DNA of 64,000 bases from Paralithodes platypus (taxonomy: Eukaryota; Arthropoda; Malacostraca; Decapoda; Lithodidae): NCBI GenBank assembly GCA_032716605.1, contig CM064552.1, positions 6,413,651 through 6,477,650 on the forward strand, given 5' to 3'. The position numbers were made by a program, and so were the translations under genes. Below, piece by piece: positions 32,417 through 44,097 of this stretch. Under the pieces are notes generated by a model. That model did not search any database. It was not told where the DNA came from and saw nothing but the letters and a program-made list of their open reading frames with translations. Every line of letters begins with the position of its first letter. Position 1 is the first letter of the stretch.

Positions 32417-34570
32417 AGGTAGTGTGTAGTAGTGTAAGGTAGTGTAAGGTAGTGTAAGGTAGTGTGTGGTAGTGTAAGATAGTGTGTGGTATTGTAAGGT
32501 AGTGTGTGGTAGTGTAAGGTAGTGTAAGGTAGTGTGTGGTATTGTAAGGTAGTGTAAGGTAGTGTGTGGTATTGTAAGGTAGTGTGTGGTAGTGTAAGGT
32601 AGTGTGTGGTATTGTAATGTAGTGTGTGGTAGTGTAAGGTAGTGTGTGGTATTGTAAGGTAGTGTGTGGTAGTGTAAGGTAGTGTACGGTAGTGTGTGGT
32701 AGTGTGTGGTATTGTAAGGTAGTGTAAGATAGTGTGTGGTAGTGTAAGGTAGTGTGTGGTATTGTAAGGTAGTGTAAGGTAGTGTGTGGTAGTGTAAGGT
32801 AGTGTAAGATAGTGTGTGGTAGTGTAAGGTAGTGTGTGGTAGTGTAAGGTAGTGTGTGGTATTGTAAGGTAGTGTAAGATAGTGTGTGGTAGTGTAAGGT
32901 AGTGTGAGGTAGTGTGTGGTATTGTAAGGTAGTGTGTGGTATTGTAAGGTAGTGTGTGGTATTGTAAGGTAGTGTGTGGTATTGTAAGGTAGTGTAAGGT
33001 AGTGTAAGATAGTGTGTGGTAGTGTAAGGTAGTGTGTGGTAGTGTAAGGTAGTGTGTGGTATTGTAAGGTAGTGTAAGATAGTGTGTGGTAGTGTAAGGT
33101 AGTGTAAGGTATTGTAAGGTAGTGTAAGGTAGTGTGTGGTAGTGTAAGGTAGTGTGTGGTATTGTAAGGTAGTGTGTGGTAGTGTAAGGTAGTGTGTGGT
33201 AGTGTAAGGTAGTGTGTGGTATTGTAAGGTAGTGTGTGGTAGTGTAAGGTAGTGTAAGGTAGTCTGTGGTATTGTAAAGTAGTGTGTGGTAGTGTAAGGT
33301 AGTGTGTGGTAGTGTAAGGTAGTGTGTGGTATTGTAAGGTAGTGTGTGGTATTGTAAGGTAGTGTAAGGTAGTGTGTGGTAGTGTGTGGTAGTGTAAGGT
33401 AGTGTGTCGTAGTGTAAGGTAGTGTGTGGTAGTGTAAGGTAGTGTGTGGTAGTGTAAGGTAGTGTAAGGTAGTGTGTGGTAGTGTGTGGTATTGTAAGGT
33501 AGTATAAGGTAGTGTGTGGTATTGTAAGGTAGTGTGTGGTATTGTAAGGTAGTGTAAGGTAGTGCGTGGTAGTGTAAGGTAGTGTGTGGTAGTGTATGGT
33601 AGTATAAGGTAGTGTGTGGTATTGTAAGGTAGTGTAAGGTAGTGTGTGGTAGTGTAAGGTAGTGTATGGTAGTGTGTGGTAGTATAAGGTAGTGTGTGGT
33701 ATTGTAAGGTAGTGTGTGGTAGTGTAAGGTAGTGTGTGGTAGTGTAAGGTAGTGTGTGGTATTGTAAGTTAGTGTGTGGTATTGTAAGGTAGTGTGTGGT
33801 AGTGTAAGGTAGTGTGTGGTAGTGTGTGGTAGTGTGTGGTAGTTATGGTAGTGTGTGGTAGTTATGGTAGTGTGTGGTAGTGTGTGGTAGTTATGGTAGT
33901 GTGTGGTAGTGTGTGGTAGTGTGTGGTAGTATAAGGTATTGTAAGGTAGTGCAAGGTAGTGTGTGGTAGTGTGTGGTAGTGTGTGGTAGTGTGTGGTAGT
34001 TATGGTAGTGTGTGGTAGTGTGTGGTAGTGTGTGGTAGTGTGTGGTAGTTATGGTAGTGTGTGGTAGTATAAGGTAGTGTGTGGTATTGTAAGGTAGTGT
34101 GTGGTAGTGTAAGGTAGTGTGTGGTAGTGTAAGGTAGTGTGTGGTATTGTAAGGTAGTGTGTGGTATTGTAAATTAGTGTGTGGTATTGTAAGGTAGTGT
34201 GTGGTAGTGTAAGGTAGTGTGTGGTAGTGTAAGGTAGTGTGTGGTAGTGTAGGGTAGTGTGTGGTATTGTAAGGTAGTGTAAGGTAGTGTGTGGTAGTGT
34301 AAGGTAGTGTGTGGTAGTGTGTGGTATTGTAAGGTAGTGTAAGGTAGTGTGTGGTATTGTAAGGTAGTGTGTGGTATTGTAAGGTAGTGTGTGGTATTGT
34401 AAGGTAGTGTGTGGTAGTGTAAGGTAGTGTGTGGTAGTGTAAGGTAGTGTGTGGTAGTGTAAGGTAGTGTAAGGTAGTGTGTGGTATTGTAAGGTAGTGT
34501 AAGGTAGTGTGTGGTAGTGTAAGGTAGTGTAAGGTAGTGTAAGGTAGTATGTGGTAGTGTAAGGTAGTGT

Positions 34571-34975
34571 GTGGTTGGTGTTGTTGTTGTTCCCCAAGCT
34601 GCCTGGCCGAACAGCCCCAAGGCCCCGAGCAATTCCAAGGCCATAACCGAGTGCCCCACAGAACCCTCCCCGCCGACCACAATAAAGCCTGGGTGACCGA
34701 AGCCACTCCATAGCGGGGAGCTGAGGAGGGTGCGGAAACGCCCGGGAAACCAAAGCCCCACCTGTGCCCCTCAGCAATTATGATGAGAAAGTTGAGGGGC
34801 AAGGGAAAAATGTGACGCTTTGGCTTCCAATCTTGGTAGATTGGGAGGTCAATCCACGGAAGAGACGCCGTCACTTGATATCTAGAAAATATATAAGTTA
34901 AAGGAACAGTCAGAGTAAGCTATGGGTAAGGCAGAGATTGCTCAGCTCTCACTCTGATAGACCAGCCCATCACCA
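34571..34975 (-). mobile_element. SINE E copy 3 inside the satellite, 5' truncated
   Basis: Reads leftward to GGCCAGGCAGCTTGGGGAAC and (AAC)n at 34576. Begins within GTGGTGATGGGCTGGTCTAT. Flanking repeat DNA hides the target duplication. Confidence 0.9.
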
Positions 34976-36149
34976 CATTGTAAGGTAGTGTGTGGTATTG
35001 TAAGGTAGTGTGTGGTATTGTAAGGTAGTGTGTGGTATTGTAAGGTAGTGTGTGGTAGTATAAGGTAGTGTGTGGTATTGTAAGGTATTGTAAGGTAGTG
35101 TGTGGTATTGTAAGGTAGTGTGTGGTATTGTAAGGTAGTGTGTGGTAGTGTAAGGTAGTGTAAGGTAGTGTGTGGTATTGTAAGGTAGTGTAAGGTAGTG
35201 TGTGGTATTGTAAGGTAGTGTGTGGTAGTGTAAGGTAGTGTGTGGTATTGTAATGTAGTGTGTGATAGTGTAAGGTAGTGTGTGGTATTGTAAGGTAGTG
35301 TAAGGTAGTGTGTGGTATTGTAAGGTAGTGTGTGGTAGTGTAAGGTAGTGTAAGGTAGTGTGTGGTATTGTAAGGTAGTGTAAGGTAGTGTGTGGTATTG
35401 TAAGGTAGTGTAAGGTAGTGTAAGGTAGTGTGTGGTATTGTAAGGTAGTGTATGGTAATGTAAGGTAGTGTGTGGTATTGTAAGGTAGTGTGTGGTATTG
35501 TAAGGTAGTGTGTGGTATTGTAAGGTAGTGTGTGGTATTGTAAGGTATTGTAAGGTAGTGTGTGGTATTGTAAGGTAGTGTGTGGTATTGTAAGGTAGTG
35601 TGTGGTAGTGTAAGGTAGTGTGTGGTATTGTAAGGTAGTGTGTGGTAGTGTAAGGTAGTGTGTGGTATTGTAAGGTAGTGTAAGGTAGTGTGTGGTATTG
35701 TAAGGTAGTGTGTGGTATTGTAAGGTAGTGTGTGGTATTGTAAGGTAGTGTGTGGTATTGTAAGGTAGTGTGTGGTAGTGGAAGGTAGTGTAAGGTAGTG
35801 TGTGGTATTGTAAGGTAGTGTGTGGTATTGTAAGGTAGTGTGTGGTATTGTAAGGTAGTGTGTGGTATTGTAAGGTAGTGTGTGGTATTGTAAGGTAGTG
35901 TGTGGTATTGTAAGGTAGTGTGTGGTAGTGTAAGGTAGTGTGTGGTAGTGTGTGGTATTGTAAGGTAGTGTAAGGTAGTATGTGGTAGTGTAAGATAGTG
36001 TGTGGTATTGTAAGGTAGTGTAAGGTAGTGTGTGGTATTGTAAGGTAGTGTGTGGTATTGTAAGGTAGGTAAGCCTGCCCACAGTGAAACCTTAATTCCT
36101 AATGAACGAAATAAGAGGAAATAAAAGGTTATTATTTGGAAAAGGCTCG

Positions 36150-36385
36150 CACAGTTGAGGTCAGTACCATCAGGCTATGCGCGTCAAATTTGACCACCTT
36201 TGCTTAAGTCTGCCAGCTGTTATTTACATAATTTACCCCCTACTGGCAATATATACGACAATGACAAATTGACAATAAGTTTGGGGGGGGGGGGAATATG
36301 TGAAGGATGCAGAGCCCCACCCCAACCCAAAAGTTATCAAATTTGACGTGAACGGAATGGTCGTGACTGCAAAGCGTGCAAGCCT
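36150..36385. mobile_element. Repeat K, copy 1 (miniature element)
   Basis: Shares GTCAAATTTGACC, GCCAGCTGTT and CAACCCAAAAG..GTCAAAT blocks with 58566-59110. Near-inverted CAAATTTGAC halves suggest terminal repeats. Contains G13 at 36282. Confidence 0.65.
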
Positions 36386-36492
36386 TTTCCTTATAGGCCT
36401 AGCCTAATTACCAAGATAAATTGTTAGCTTTTAAAACTTGGGAAATAGGCCTATCATATTCTTTTACTAATTAACACTCAGTTACAATATAT

Positions 36493-36935
36493 TCCGACAA
36501 GAGTTGTGTTATCGGGTGTAGGCTACCACTACCGACATACAACATAAATCATCTATAAATACTCAACCTAGCTGAAAAGCCCAACATAACCTAGTATCCT
36601 CGTCATTACTACATGAATACTAGGTTAGGTTGTTTGGTTAGGATAATGTTTTAGAAAGGACTTATGCTATAGGCTAAGTTGGGGTAAGATTAGGAGTAGC
36701 CTAGTGGGCGTACCACTACCGACATACAGCATAAATCATCTATAAAACATTAACCTAACCTAGTAGGCCTACTACATGAATACTAGGTTAAGTTAGGTTA
36801 GGTTGTTTGGTTAGGTTAATGTTTTATAGATAAGTTATGCTGTAGCCTATGTTGGTAGTGGTACGCCGTAATGCCCACTACTCCTAATCTTACCTAAGTT
36901 GGTAGTGGTACGCCCGATGACACAACTCTTACCGG
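36493..36935. mobile_element. Foldback element with (TTAGG)-like cores
   Basis: Long inverted ends: CCGACAAGAGTTGTGTTATC at 36493 and GACACAACTCTTACCGG ending about 36935. A second inverted pair (about 36708-36765 and 36810-36866) flanks TTAGGTTAGG runs. No protein. Confidence 0.8.
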
Positions 36936-36944
36936 TAATTTTTT

Positions 36945-37036
36945 TGAAAAGACTCGCAGCGTTATTATACATAATTTATTAGGGAAAGTGAAGCTCTATG
37001 GAATCCTTATAATATACTCACATAGATTCCACTGTG
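36945..37036 (-). repeat. Inverted partner of 41168-41262
   Basis: GCTCTATGGAATCCTTATAA and TAATTTATTAGGGAAAGTGA, the reverse complement of the segment near 41.2 kb. A weaker match is at 24105-24185 in the Harbinger-like element. These may be ends of one element split by the LINE A dimer. Confidence 0.7.
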
Positions 37037-37254
37037 GAAGAATAGTTTTGATAGTTAACTATAGTTTTAATGTAAATACTACCGCAACTACGAATCTTGT
37101 TTCCGAGACCTAGTATATTAACCTAACCAAACAAACTAACCTAACCTAACCCTAGAGTGTCCTAGACCCAGTACGTGGGATACAACACTAGCCCTTGCAA
37201 GTTGCATGCCAGCTACTGTGGGTTCATATATTAGACATACAATAACATCTTTGT

Positions 37255-38945
37255 TGTTGTTGTTGTTGTTGTTCCCTAAGCTGCCTGGCCGAACAGCCCC
37301 GATTCCCTGAGAAAGGCCATGGCCACGATCGGGCTTTCCCACAGAGCTCTCATTGAGTGTAGATTGTGTTGTTGGCGTAAGTGGTTGTGTGAAATGCAGT
37401 CTTCTATGATGTGTTTAATGGTATGGGGTGCTGTGTTACATCCCGGGCAGGTGTCGACAACGGAGTCATCCAGTCTCTTCTGATAGCTCAGGAGAGCTGG
37501 ATGGTGTCCGCATCTCAGCCTGGCCAGGTGGACTCTGTCCTCGCGAGGAAGGGAGGATTCGGAAGGATGGATTTCGGGAGGTCGTGCATGCAGCTGCGTG
37601 TTGTCTGTGAGTGAGTGGATGGATCGGTGAGAGATATGAGTATGGATGTGCTTCTGGAAGTTGGTTCGGGGTGGGCAGGGAGGGAGAGAGGACAATAATT
37701 GTGTGTGATACCGTGTGCTGGGTGTTGTTTTGATATTTCTTGGTGTCTGTGGGTGTGTTGCCATGTAGTTTAGTGGGTGGTCTTGGTTCGTGGAGGCTGC
37801 TGCCAGGAATTGAGTGCCTCTCATGTCCAGATGGTCTTTGACTTTGAGGATTTTGGTTTCTTGATGTAGGTGATCTGTGGGTGCAGTAGCTGTGCAGCCT
37901 GTAATGATCTTCAGGGCTTTGTTTTGAATAGTCTGTAAGGTCTTATGATGTGTTTCAGCTAGGTTAGAAGCCCAGGCTGGGCTTGCGTATTCCATCACTG
38001 ATCTTATGTATTGTTTATATACTGTGGTGGTAGTTTCTTTGTTGTGTCCAAATTTTGTGTGAGCAAGTGACCTGAGGGCGTTAAGTCTGGGTGTCAGTTT
38101 CTTTTTAATGTTTGTGGTGTGCTGTTTGAATGTCATATGAGTATCATATGTTACTCCTAGGATTTTGGGTGTGTGTGTATGTGTTAGGGGTGTGTTGTTT
38201 ATGGTGAGTTGAGGGATGTATTCGTGTTCTCCTGTCCAACTTGTGAGCAGGGTTGCGGTGGATTTGGCTGGGGCTAGATTAAGTCTGTTTGTAGTGCACC
38301 AGCCATGTAGTGTGTTGAGATAGGGTTGAAGGAGATCTGTTGCTCTTTTTGGGTTATGGTGTGTGCATGTGAGTGTTATGTCATCTGCATAGGAGGCTAA
38401 GTTTATTTGGGGCGTATTGGGTGTAGTTATATCGTGCATGTACAGATTGAAGAGTGCGGGCGATAGGACGGATCCTTGTGGGACTCCGTTTGGAAAGTTT
38501 CTGATTTTAGATGACTGACCGGCAAAAGATACGTGTGCACATCTGCCTGCTAGGAAGTTGGCCAGCCACCGTTTTGTGTTGTTGTGCATGTTTGTGTTGT
38601 AGATTTTGTTTGTTAGGTTGTGGCGGGGGATGGCATCGAAGGCTTTACTAATGTCGAGTGTGGCTAATAGTGATCTGTGTGGTGGTCTAGCTGAATTGAT
38701 GCCGTCGAAAGCTCTTTGTGTAAGGTCTGTGAGAAGAGTGTTTGTGGAGTGCAGTGGCCTAAAGCCATGTTGTGTTGGAGCTAGGGGTAGGTCAGGTGTA
38801 ATTAGTTGTAATACTAGGCGTTCCATGACTTTGGAGGGGGAGCAAAGGAGTGTGATGGGGCGGTGCGAGGAGGGTAGCGTGGGGTCTTTGTTGGGTTTGG
38901 GGAATGTGATGATGATACCATGCTTCCAAATGTCTGGTATTGTGT
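37255..38945 (-). mobile_element. LINE A, downstream unit of a tandem dimer
   Basis: Starts near ACAATACCAGACATTTGGAA and runs through RT to GLFGQAA-stop and (AAC)n (37255-37275). Its upstream end joins the (AAC)n tail of the next unit (38946-40440). The pair shares one target duplication: ACATCTTTGT at 37245-37254 and 40441-40450. Confidence 0.9.
37276..38826 (-). pseudogene. LINE A reverse transcriptase, intact 516-codon frame
   Basis: Reads [100 protein letters not shown] and [20 protein letters not shown], ending GLFGQAA. All RT palm motifs including YADD are present. N-terminal endonuclease, finger and 2A region are missing, so it cannot move by itself. Confidence 0.9.
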
Positions 38946-40440
38946 TGTTGTGTTGTTGTTGTTGTTGTTCCCTAAGCTGCCTGGCCGAACAGCCCCGAGT
39001 CCCTGAGAAAGGCCATGGCCACGATCGGGCTTTCCCACAGAGCTCTCATTGAGTGCAGATTGTGTTGTTGGCGTAAGTGGTTGTGTGAAATGCAGTCTTC
39101 TATGATGTGTTTAATGGTATGGGGTGCTGTGTTACATCCCGGGCAGGCGTCGACAACGGAGTCATCCAGTCTCTTCTGATAGCTCAGGAGAGCTGGATGG
39201 TGTCCGCATCTCAGCCTGGCCAGGTGGACTCTGTCCTCGCGAGGAAGGGAGGATTCGGAAGGATGGATTTCGGGAGGTCGTGCATGCAGCTGTGTGTTGT
39301 CTGTGAGTGAGTGGATGGATCGGTGAGAGATATGAGTATGGATGTGCTTCTGGATGTTGGTTCGGGGTGGGCAGGGAGGGAGAGAGGACAATAATTGTGT
39401 GATACCGTGTGCTGGGTGTTGTTTTGATATTTCTTGGTGTCTGTGGGTGTGTTGCCATGTAGTTTAGTGGGTGGTCTTGGTTCGTGGAGGCTGCTGCCAG
39501 GAATTGAGTGCCTCTCATGTCCAGATGGTCTTTGACTTTGAGGATTTTGGTTTCTTGATGTAGGTGATCTGTGGGTGCAGTAGCTGTGCAGCCTGTAATG
39601 ATCTTCAGGGCTTTGTTTTGAATAGTCTGTAAGGTCTTATGATGTGTTTCAGCTAGGTTAGAAGCCCAGGCTGGGCTTGCGTATTCCATCACTGATCTTA
39701 TGTATTGTTTATATACTGTGGTGGTAGTTTCTTTGTTGTGTCCAAATTTTGTGTGAGCAAGTGACCTGAGGGCGTTAAGTCTGGGTGTCAGTTTCTTTTT
39801 AATGTTTGTGGTGTGCTGTTTGAATGTCATATGAGTATCATATGTTACTCCTAGGATTTTGGGTGTGTGTGTATGTGTTAGGGGTGTGTTGTTTATGGTG
39901 AGTTGAGGGATGTATTCGTGTTCTCCTGTCCAACTTGTGAGCAGGGTTGCGGTGGATTTGGCTGGGGCTAGATTAAGTCTGTTTGTAGTGCACCAGCCAT
40001 GTAGTGTGTTGAGATAGGGTTGAAGGAGATCTGTTGCTCTTTTTGGGTCATGGTGTGTGCATGTGAGTGTTATGTCATCTGCATAGGAGGCTAAGTTTAT
40101 TTGGGGCGTATTGGGTGTAGTTATATCGTGCATGTACAGATCTGGTATTGTGTTGTGTGAATAGCTGTAGTTTGATATGTTAGTGAGTGCTTGTATGCCT
40201 TGTGGTCCCAGGTGTCTGAGGTGTATGTTGCTTATGTTGTCTAGGCCACAGGCGGGTGAGTGCTTGAGATTGTTGATGATATGCTTTGTCTGGTGATTGG
40301 TGAAGGGTGTATAGTCAGGGTCTGTGGGGAATTGTCTCTTACGTCGGATGACACGTCGGTCGTCTTTGTGAGGTTTTAGGTGGCTGACATGTGAAAAGTG
40401 ATTGATGAGAGTGTTTGCTTGTTGTTTACATGAAGGAGTA
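38946..40440 (-). mobile_element. LINE A, upstream unit of the dimer with internal RT deletion
   Basis: A 431-codon frame (39162-40457) goes from [20 protein letters not shown] to [11 protein letters not shown] and then directly to [20 protein letters not shown]: about 490 bp of RT fingers/palm are deleted in frame. Near 39390 a 2-bp difference shifts the frame relative to the neighbour unit. Ends in (AAC)n at 38948-38970. Confidence 0.9.
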
Positions 40441-40450
40441 ACATCTTTGT

Positions 40451-41167
40451 AGAACATAACACTTTACCGTAGCGAGTGTACTCCATTTCGAACACTTTTT
40501 GTAAACATGAATACGTCCGTAGCAGAGCTCTCAAGATTGTGGGACTGAGTTTGTTTACGCGCGGGACTATTTATATCGACAAAATAGAGTTACAAAACTT
40601 ATCAAAACTATTCTAGATAAATCTACAGTTATACTACCCCTATGTTGTGGCTATTCTGTTGGTACTAATGGGTTAATATTATTAGTAGTAGACTTAGTAT
40701 GGTTTGATGATGCGCGGAAATGTATATTTGACTTGAAATAGATACATTGAAGTATTACAAACCTTCGCGAACCCATAAACAGGGAACGTGAGCTGGGTTT
40801 AGACCGTCGCGCACCCATAGACAGGGAACGTGAGCTGGGTTTAGACCGGTTGCGAGACAGGTTAGTTTTCGGTTAGGTTAGGTTAAGTTAAGTTAGGTTA
40901 GGCTAATGTTGAAAATTCTAAAATGCGACGCTCCTCGGTATTAAACAACACTGTATATCAAATAAAAAATAAAAAACAACAACAAATTACCTGAAAAACT
41001 CGTATCTGGTTGATAAATTTTTATCAAAATACGTCGTTTTCCAGTTTCCGCGTCCGCTGAACCATCCAAAAACACACTAAAAGGCGTGTTTTGAAGGGGG
41101 GAGGTGGTGGGGGGGTAGTGGGGGAGGGGTAGTATAACTGTAGATTTACCCTATTCTACCACAATGA
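40451..41167. other. Intergenic DNA with a (TTAGG)n-like run
   Basis: TTAGGTTAGGTTAAGTTAAG at about 40871-40900. Two similar segments (CCCATAGACAGGGAACGTGA near 40770 and 40815) form a short duplication. A G-rich patch lies at 41095-41130. No gene seen. Confidence 0.6.
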
Positions 41168-41262
41168 AATCTATGTGAGTATATTATAAGGATTCCATAG
41201 AGCTTCACTTTCCCTAATAAATTACGTATAATAACGCTGCGAGTCTATTCGCGATAATTATC
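41168..41262 (+). repeat. Inverted partner of 36945-37036
   Basis: TTATAAGGATTCCATAGAGC and TCACTTTCCCTAATAAATTA; see 36945. Confidence 0.7.
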
Positions 41263-41327
41263 CTCTTACCTAGCCTATATTCCTTCTTTATAGGCTGGAT
41301 AGGCTAACACCCATCAAATATGTTTAA

Positions 41328-41569
41328 CCCTTTTACGCTTATGACGCAATGTTGAGCCTATTAGGGATAGGCCTACTTTAAAGCCTTTGTTACTATCAGG
41401 GGTAGGCTATTTAGAAACCTTTAGTTTAGTTACTTCAACCTCTGCAGTTGTCTGTGGGCAGAAAACTAATTTTGGAGGTAGGCTAGCCTAATTAGGCCTA
41501 GGCTATAAGAGTGGGATAACTATTTCTTATTGCTAATCTGGCAACCTCTGCGTCATAAAAGCGTGAAAG
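41328..41569. mobile_element. TTAA-flanked miniature element, family 1 copy 2
   Basis: Begins CCCTTTTACGCTTATGACGC and ends GCGTCATAAAAGCGTGAAAG, flanked by TTAA at 41324-41327 and 41570-41573. Confidence 0.85.
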
Positions 41570-42679
41570 TTAAGAATATGACTGTGACCCACAATGCCCA
41601 CATCAAGGATAGTCAATATATTTATTGTCTTTGCCCACATCATGCTCATCTGCCAAACTTGGGCATAGGCAAACCAATACGGAATGGATTTTAGCCTAGG
41701 CCTACTCTTTACCGCTTATAACAGCAAAACATTTACAAATTTACTGGGGCACACATACGACTATGATATAATCTGAAATAACCCCAAAATAATCAGGGCA
41801 AGAAGTAATACCTTATACTGTATATTTCAGAATAACCCGGGAAGAACAGCCGCCGCCTCTGACATGCGGCCGACTTTTGTTGTGAGTGTACAGACTGTCT
41901 ACAGACTGTCCTATGCGAGGGACCTTATCTTATATAGTGCAACTTTGGGGATTTTCGAGGTCTTATCAACATTAGAAAGGTTGAGTTGGTATTTCATCAT
42001 TCTAGCTCTAATTATAACTATATACACTAAGCTTGTCAATTTTAAAATTTCTCAAAATAAATTCAATGATATCCACTATAGTCACAAAGTCACAAAAAGA
42101 AAAATAACAAAACCTCTTAGGGAAGTGCCGACGTTAAGGCTAAACTTCCCGAATTCCAACTGAACTGAACTATTACATTCTTACAATACCTTGATTTTGA
42201 GTAGTTTTACTTGTATTTATATTGGGATGCGTTAATCGAACATAATTCATTAACCTTTTGAGTGTAATTATAAATAAACCTAAGCAATTACTGAAACAGC
42301 TGAATATTCTGACATCGAGATCTGCAAGACATCCAGCTCAAGAAGTGACATCTACCGGGTACCGATTGCATCACCTTGAACCCAGGCCGCGATAATATTA
42401 TTTGTAACCCACTTTTGATTATACACGCAAAGGAAAACATTGGGCAAAACCGGTGTCTTGCATGATTGATTCTACTCTACACACAAACAATATTGATCCG
42501 ATGATCTGTAGTTATTATGATTATTATAATTATATAATGAAGTAAGTGGTTGCATAAAATACACTAGTACCTGGGCTAACCCCAATGAACTGAACAATAT
42601 TATGCAATATTTAACGTGAAGCAATAAATACAGTATGCTTCAAGGGCAGCAATTAGACACAGACTTGCAAGGAAGTTAA
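41570..42679. other. Intergenic DNA, no gene recognised
   Basis: A 99-codon frame at 41864-42163 has no recognisable motif and AT-rich composition; not called. Confidence 0.5.
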
Positions 42680-42906
42680 CCCCTTCAGACTCATATGACG
42701 TAGAGGTTGCCAGATTAGCAATAAGAAATAGAGTTCTCTCACTCTTATAATTACCTCTCCAAAATTTGTTTTCTGCCCACAGCTAACTCAAAGACAACTG
42801 CAGAGGTTGAAGTAACTAAACTAAAGGTTTTTAAATACCCCTGATGGTAACAAAGGCTTTAAAGTATCACTAATCGGCTCAAAATCGCGTCATATGTCGG
42901 AGAGGG
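42680..42906 (-). mobile_element. TTAA-flanked miniature element, family 1 copy 3
   Basis: Reverse orientation relative to the copy at 30520; ends CCCCTTCAGACTCATATGAC and CGTCATATGTCGGAGAGGG; flanks TTAA (42676-42679) and TTAT. Confidence 0.8.
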
Positions 42907-42910
42907 TTAT

Positions 42911-43890
42911 TTTAAGCAAGGTTGTTCACACTTACGCTGCGGGCATATTTCCACCATATTAGGGCTCATTCAGGCACTTCTGATTGATTAGGCAAGTGTC
43001 TGAATGAACTTACATGTATTCAGCCGAAAACTAGACGAAAATAGCTTCAAAATGACGCCAGAACAAGGTTCGTAGCTCGCGGGGTTCACCTGCAGCGCTA
43101 CCATAGACATTCGCTAATTTCTCTCTACATTTGCCTTTGGCAGTGCTGTATATCTCACGAGACTCTGACTCAGAACCCTCAGCTGCCTGGCTGAGAGACG
43201 GACGGGTGGCCTGTCGCGCTCCCGCTCCCATGCACTCGATTTTACAGGCTTTAAAAGCCTGTAGATTGCTGTAAATTGCCATGGCGTTCGGGAACGTCTC
43301 CCGCAGCCAAAGGGTTAACAAACTATACTACAGTATATTCATTATTTTGGACTGTAGCCTACCTCCTGTATTATTCTATTAACTGCATACTTGAATATAC
43401 ATTATAGATATATAACAATCCATCTGATTATCCATTCCATAATTATGTATTTTTACTGTTCATCTCGAGTAATCGACTGACTGGCAAATTTAATGGGGAG
43501 AGGTAGGCTACGTGTATGAAGACCTTTACACTAGTTTCCTTAGAATCCATCTACAGGGGTGTAGCCTACATAAACTCACCCATGACCAGAATAGATATCT
43601 AAACCAGCCCTTTGATTTTCAAGTGCTACCATTAGCTGTGCCAAAAAAAACTGCAGTCCTGATCAGCAGAATTAAACAGACTAGGGGGGGGGGGGGAATT
43701 TACATATCCTAGTCTGTTAATTCACTATTATGTCTTTCACCTTACCTGATAGCGTAAGTTTGTCTTGTCGAAGATAATCAGAGGCCATGCACCTTCTGTA
43801 TGCCAGGTGCTGATGCCAACTCACATGAAAGAACAGACTTACAGTAGCCTACAGCAGAATATTTCAGGTTACTAAAGAATGCAGAGGAGC
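42911..43890. other. Intergenic DNA, probable further miniature element
   Basis: GC-rich patch at 43040-43310 ends GCCAAAGGGTTAAC, which resembles the right edge of another TTAA-targeting element, but no left partner was found. G13 at 43685. No gene. Confidence 0.4.
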
Positions 43891-44097
43891 TCCAGAGTTG
43901 TCACACTTTTTGACAGGGTGTGTGAAAAGAGAAAGTTAAAGGTTAATGTAGGGAACTGCAAGGCGATGGTTTTTGAGAGGAGAATGCATGAAACGATAGA
44001 CTTTTAAGGCAAAATATAGAATCAACAATGAACATGAGAAAAGGTTTAAATTTAAACTTAGAAATGAAGAATTGGAAGAGGTTGAAAGTTTTAAGTT

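Larger units (their letters stand above)
30800..36066. repeat. Satellite of 10-bp units, ~5.2 kb with two insertions
   Basis: Built from three decamers: TAGTGTAAGG, TAGTGTGTGG and TATTGTAAGG, often alternating so that 20-bp periodicity is visible. Interrupted by a LINE B fragment (31531-32416) and SINE E (34571-34975). The most regular part is 35000-36066; the left edge is more degenerate. Stop-free frames on the minus strand (His/Tyr/Leu/Thr/Pro repeats, up to 370 codons) are a by-product of the repeat, not a gene. Confidence 0.97.

Noticed and set aside
30747..36082. Open frames of 150-370 codons rich in His, Tyr, Leu, Thr and Pro on the minus strand
   Set aside because: They are translations of the 10-bp satellite, open in more than one frame, with no start context, splice structure or known domain.
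36600..36840. True telomere
   Set aside because: TTAGG-like runs are short, degenerate, on both strands and surrounded by foldback arms in the interior of the contig.
41864..42163. 99-codon frame as a small gene
   Set aside because: No domain, AT-driven composition, no splice or polyadenylation support.
43031..43321. 96-codon minus-strand frame as a gene
   Set aside because: Lies in a GC-rich block ending in GGGTTAAC that looks like a miniature transposon edge; no known domain.
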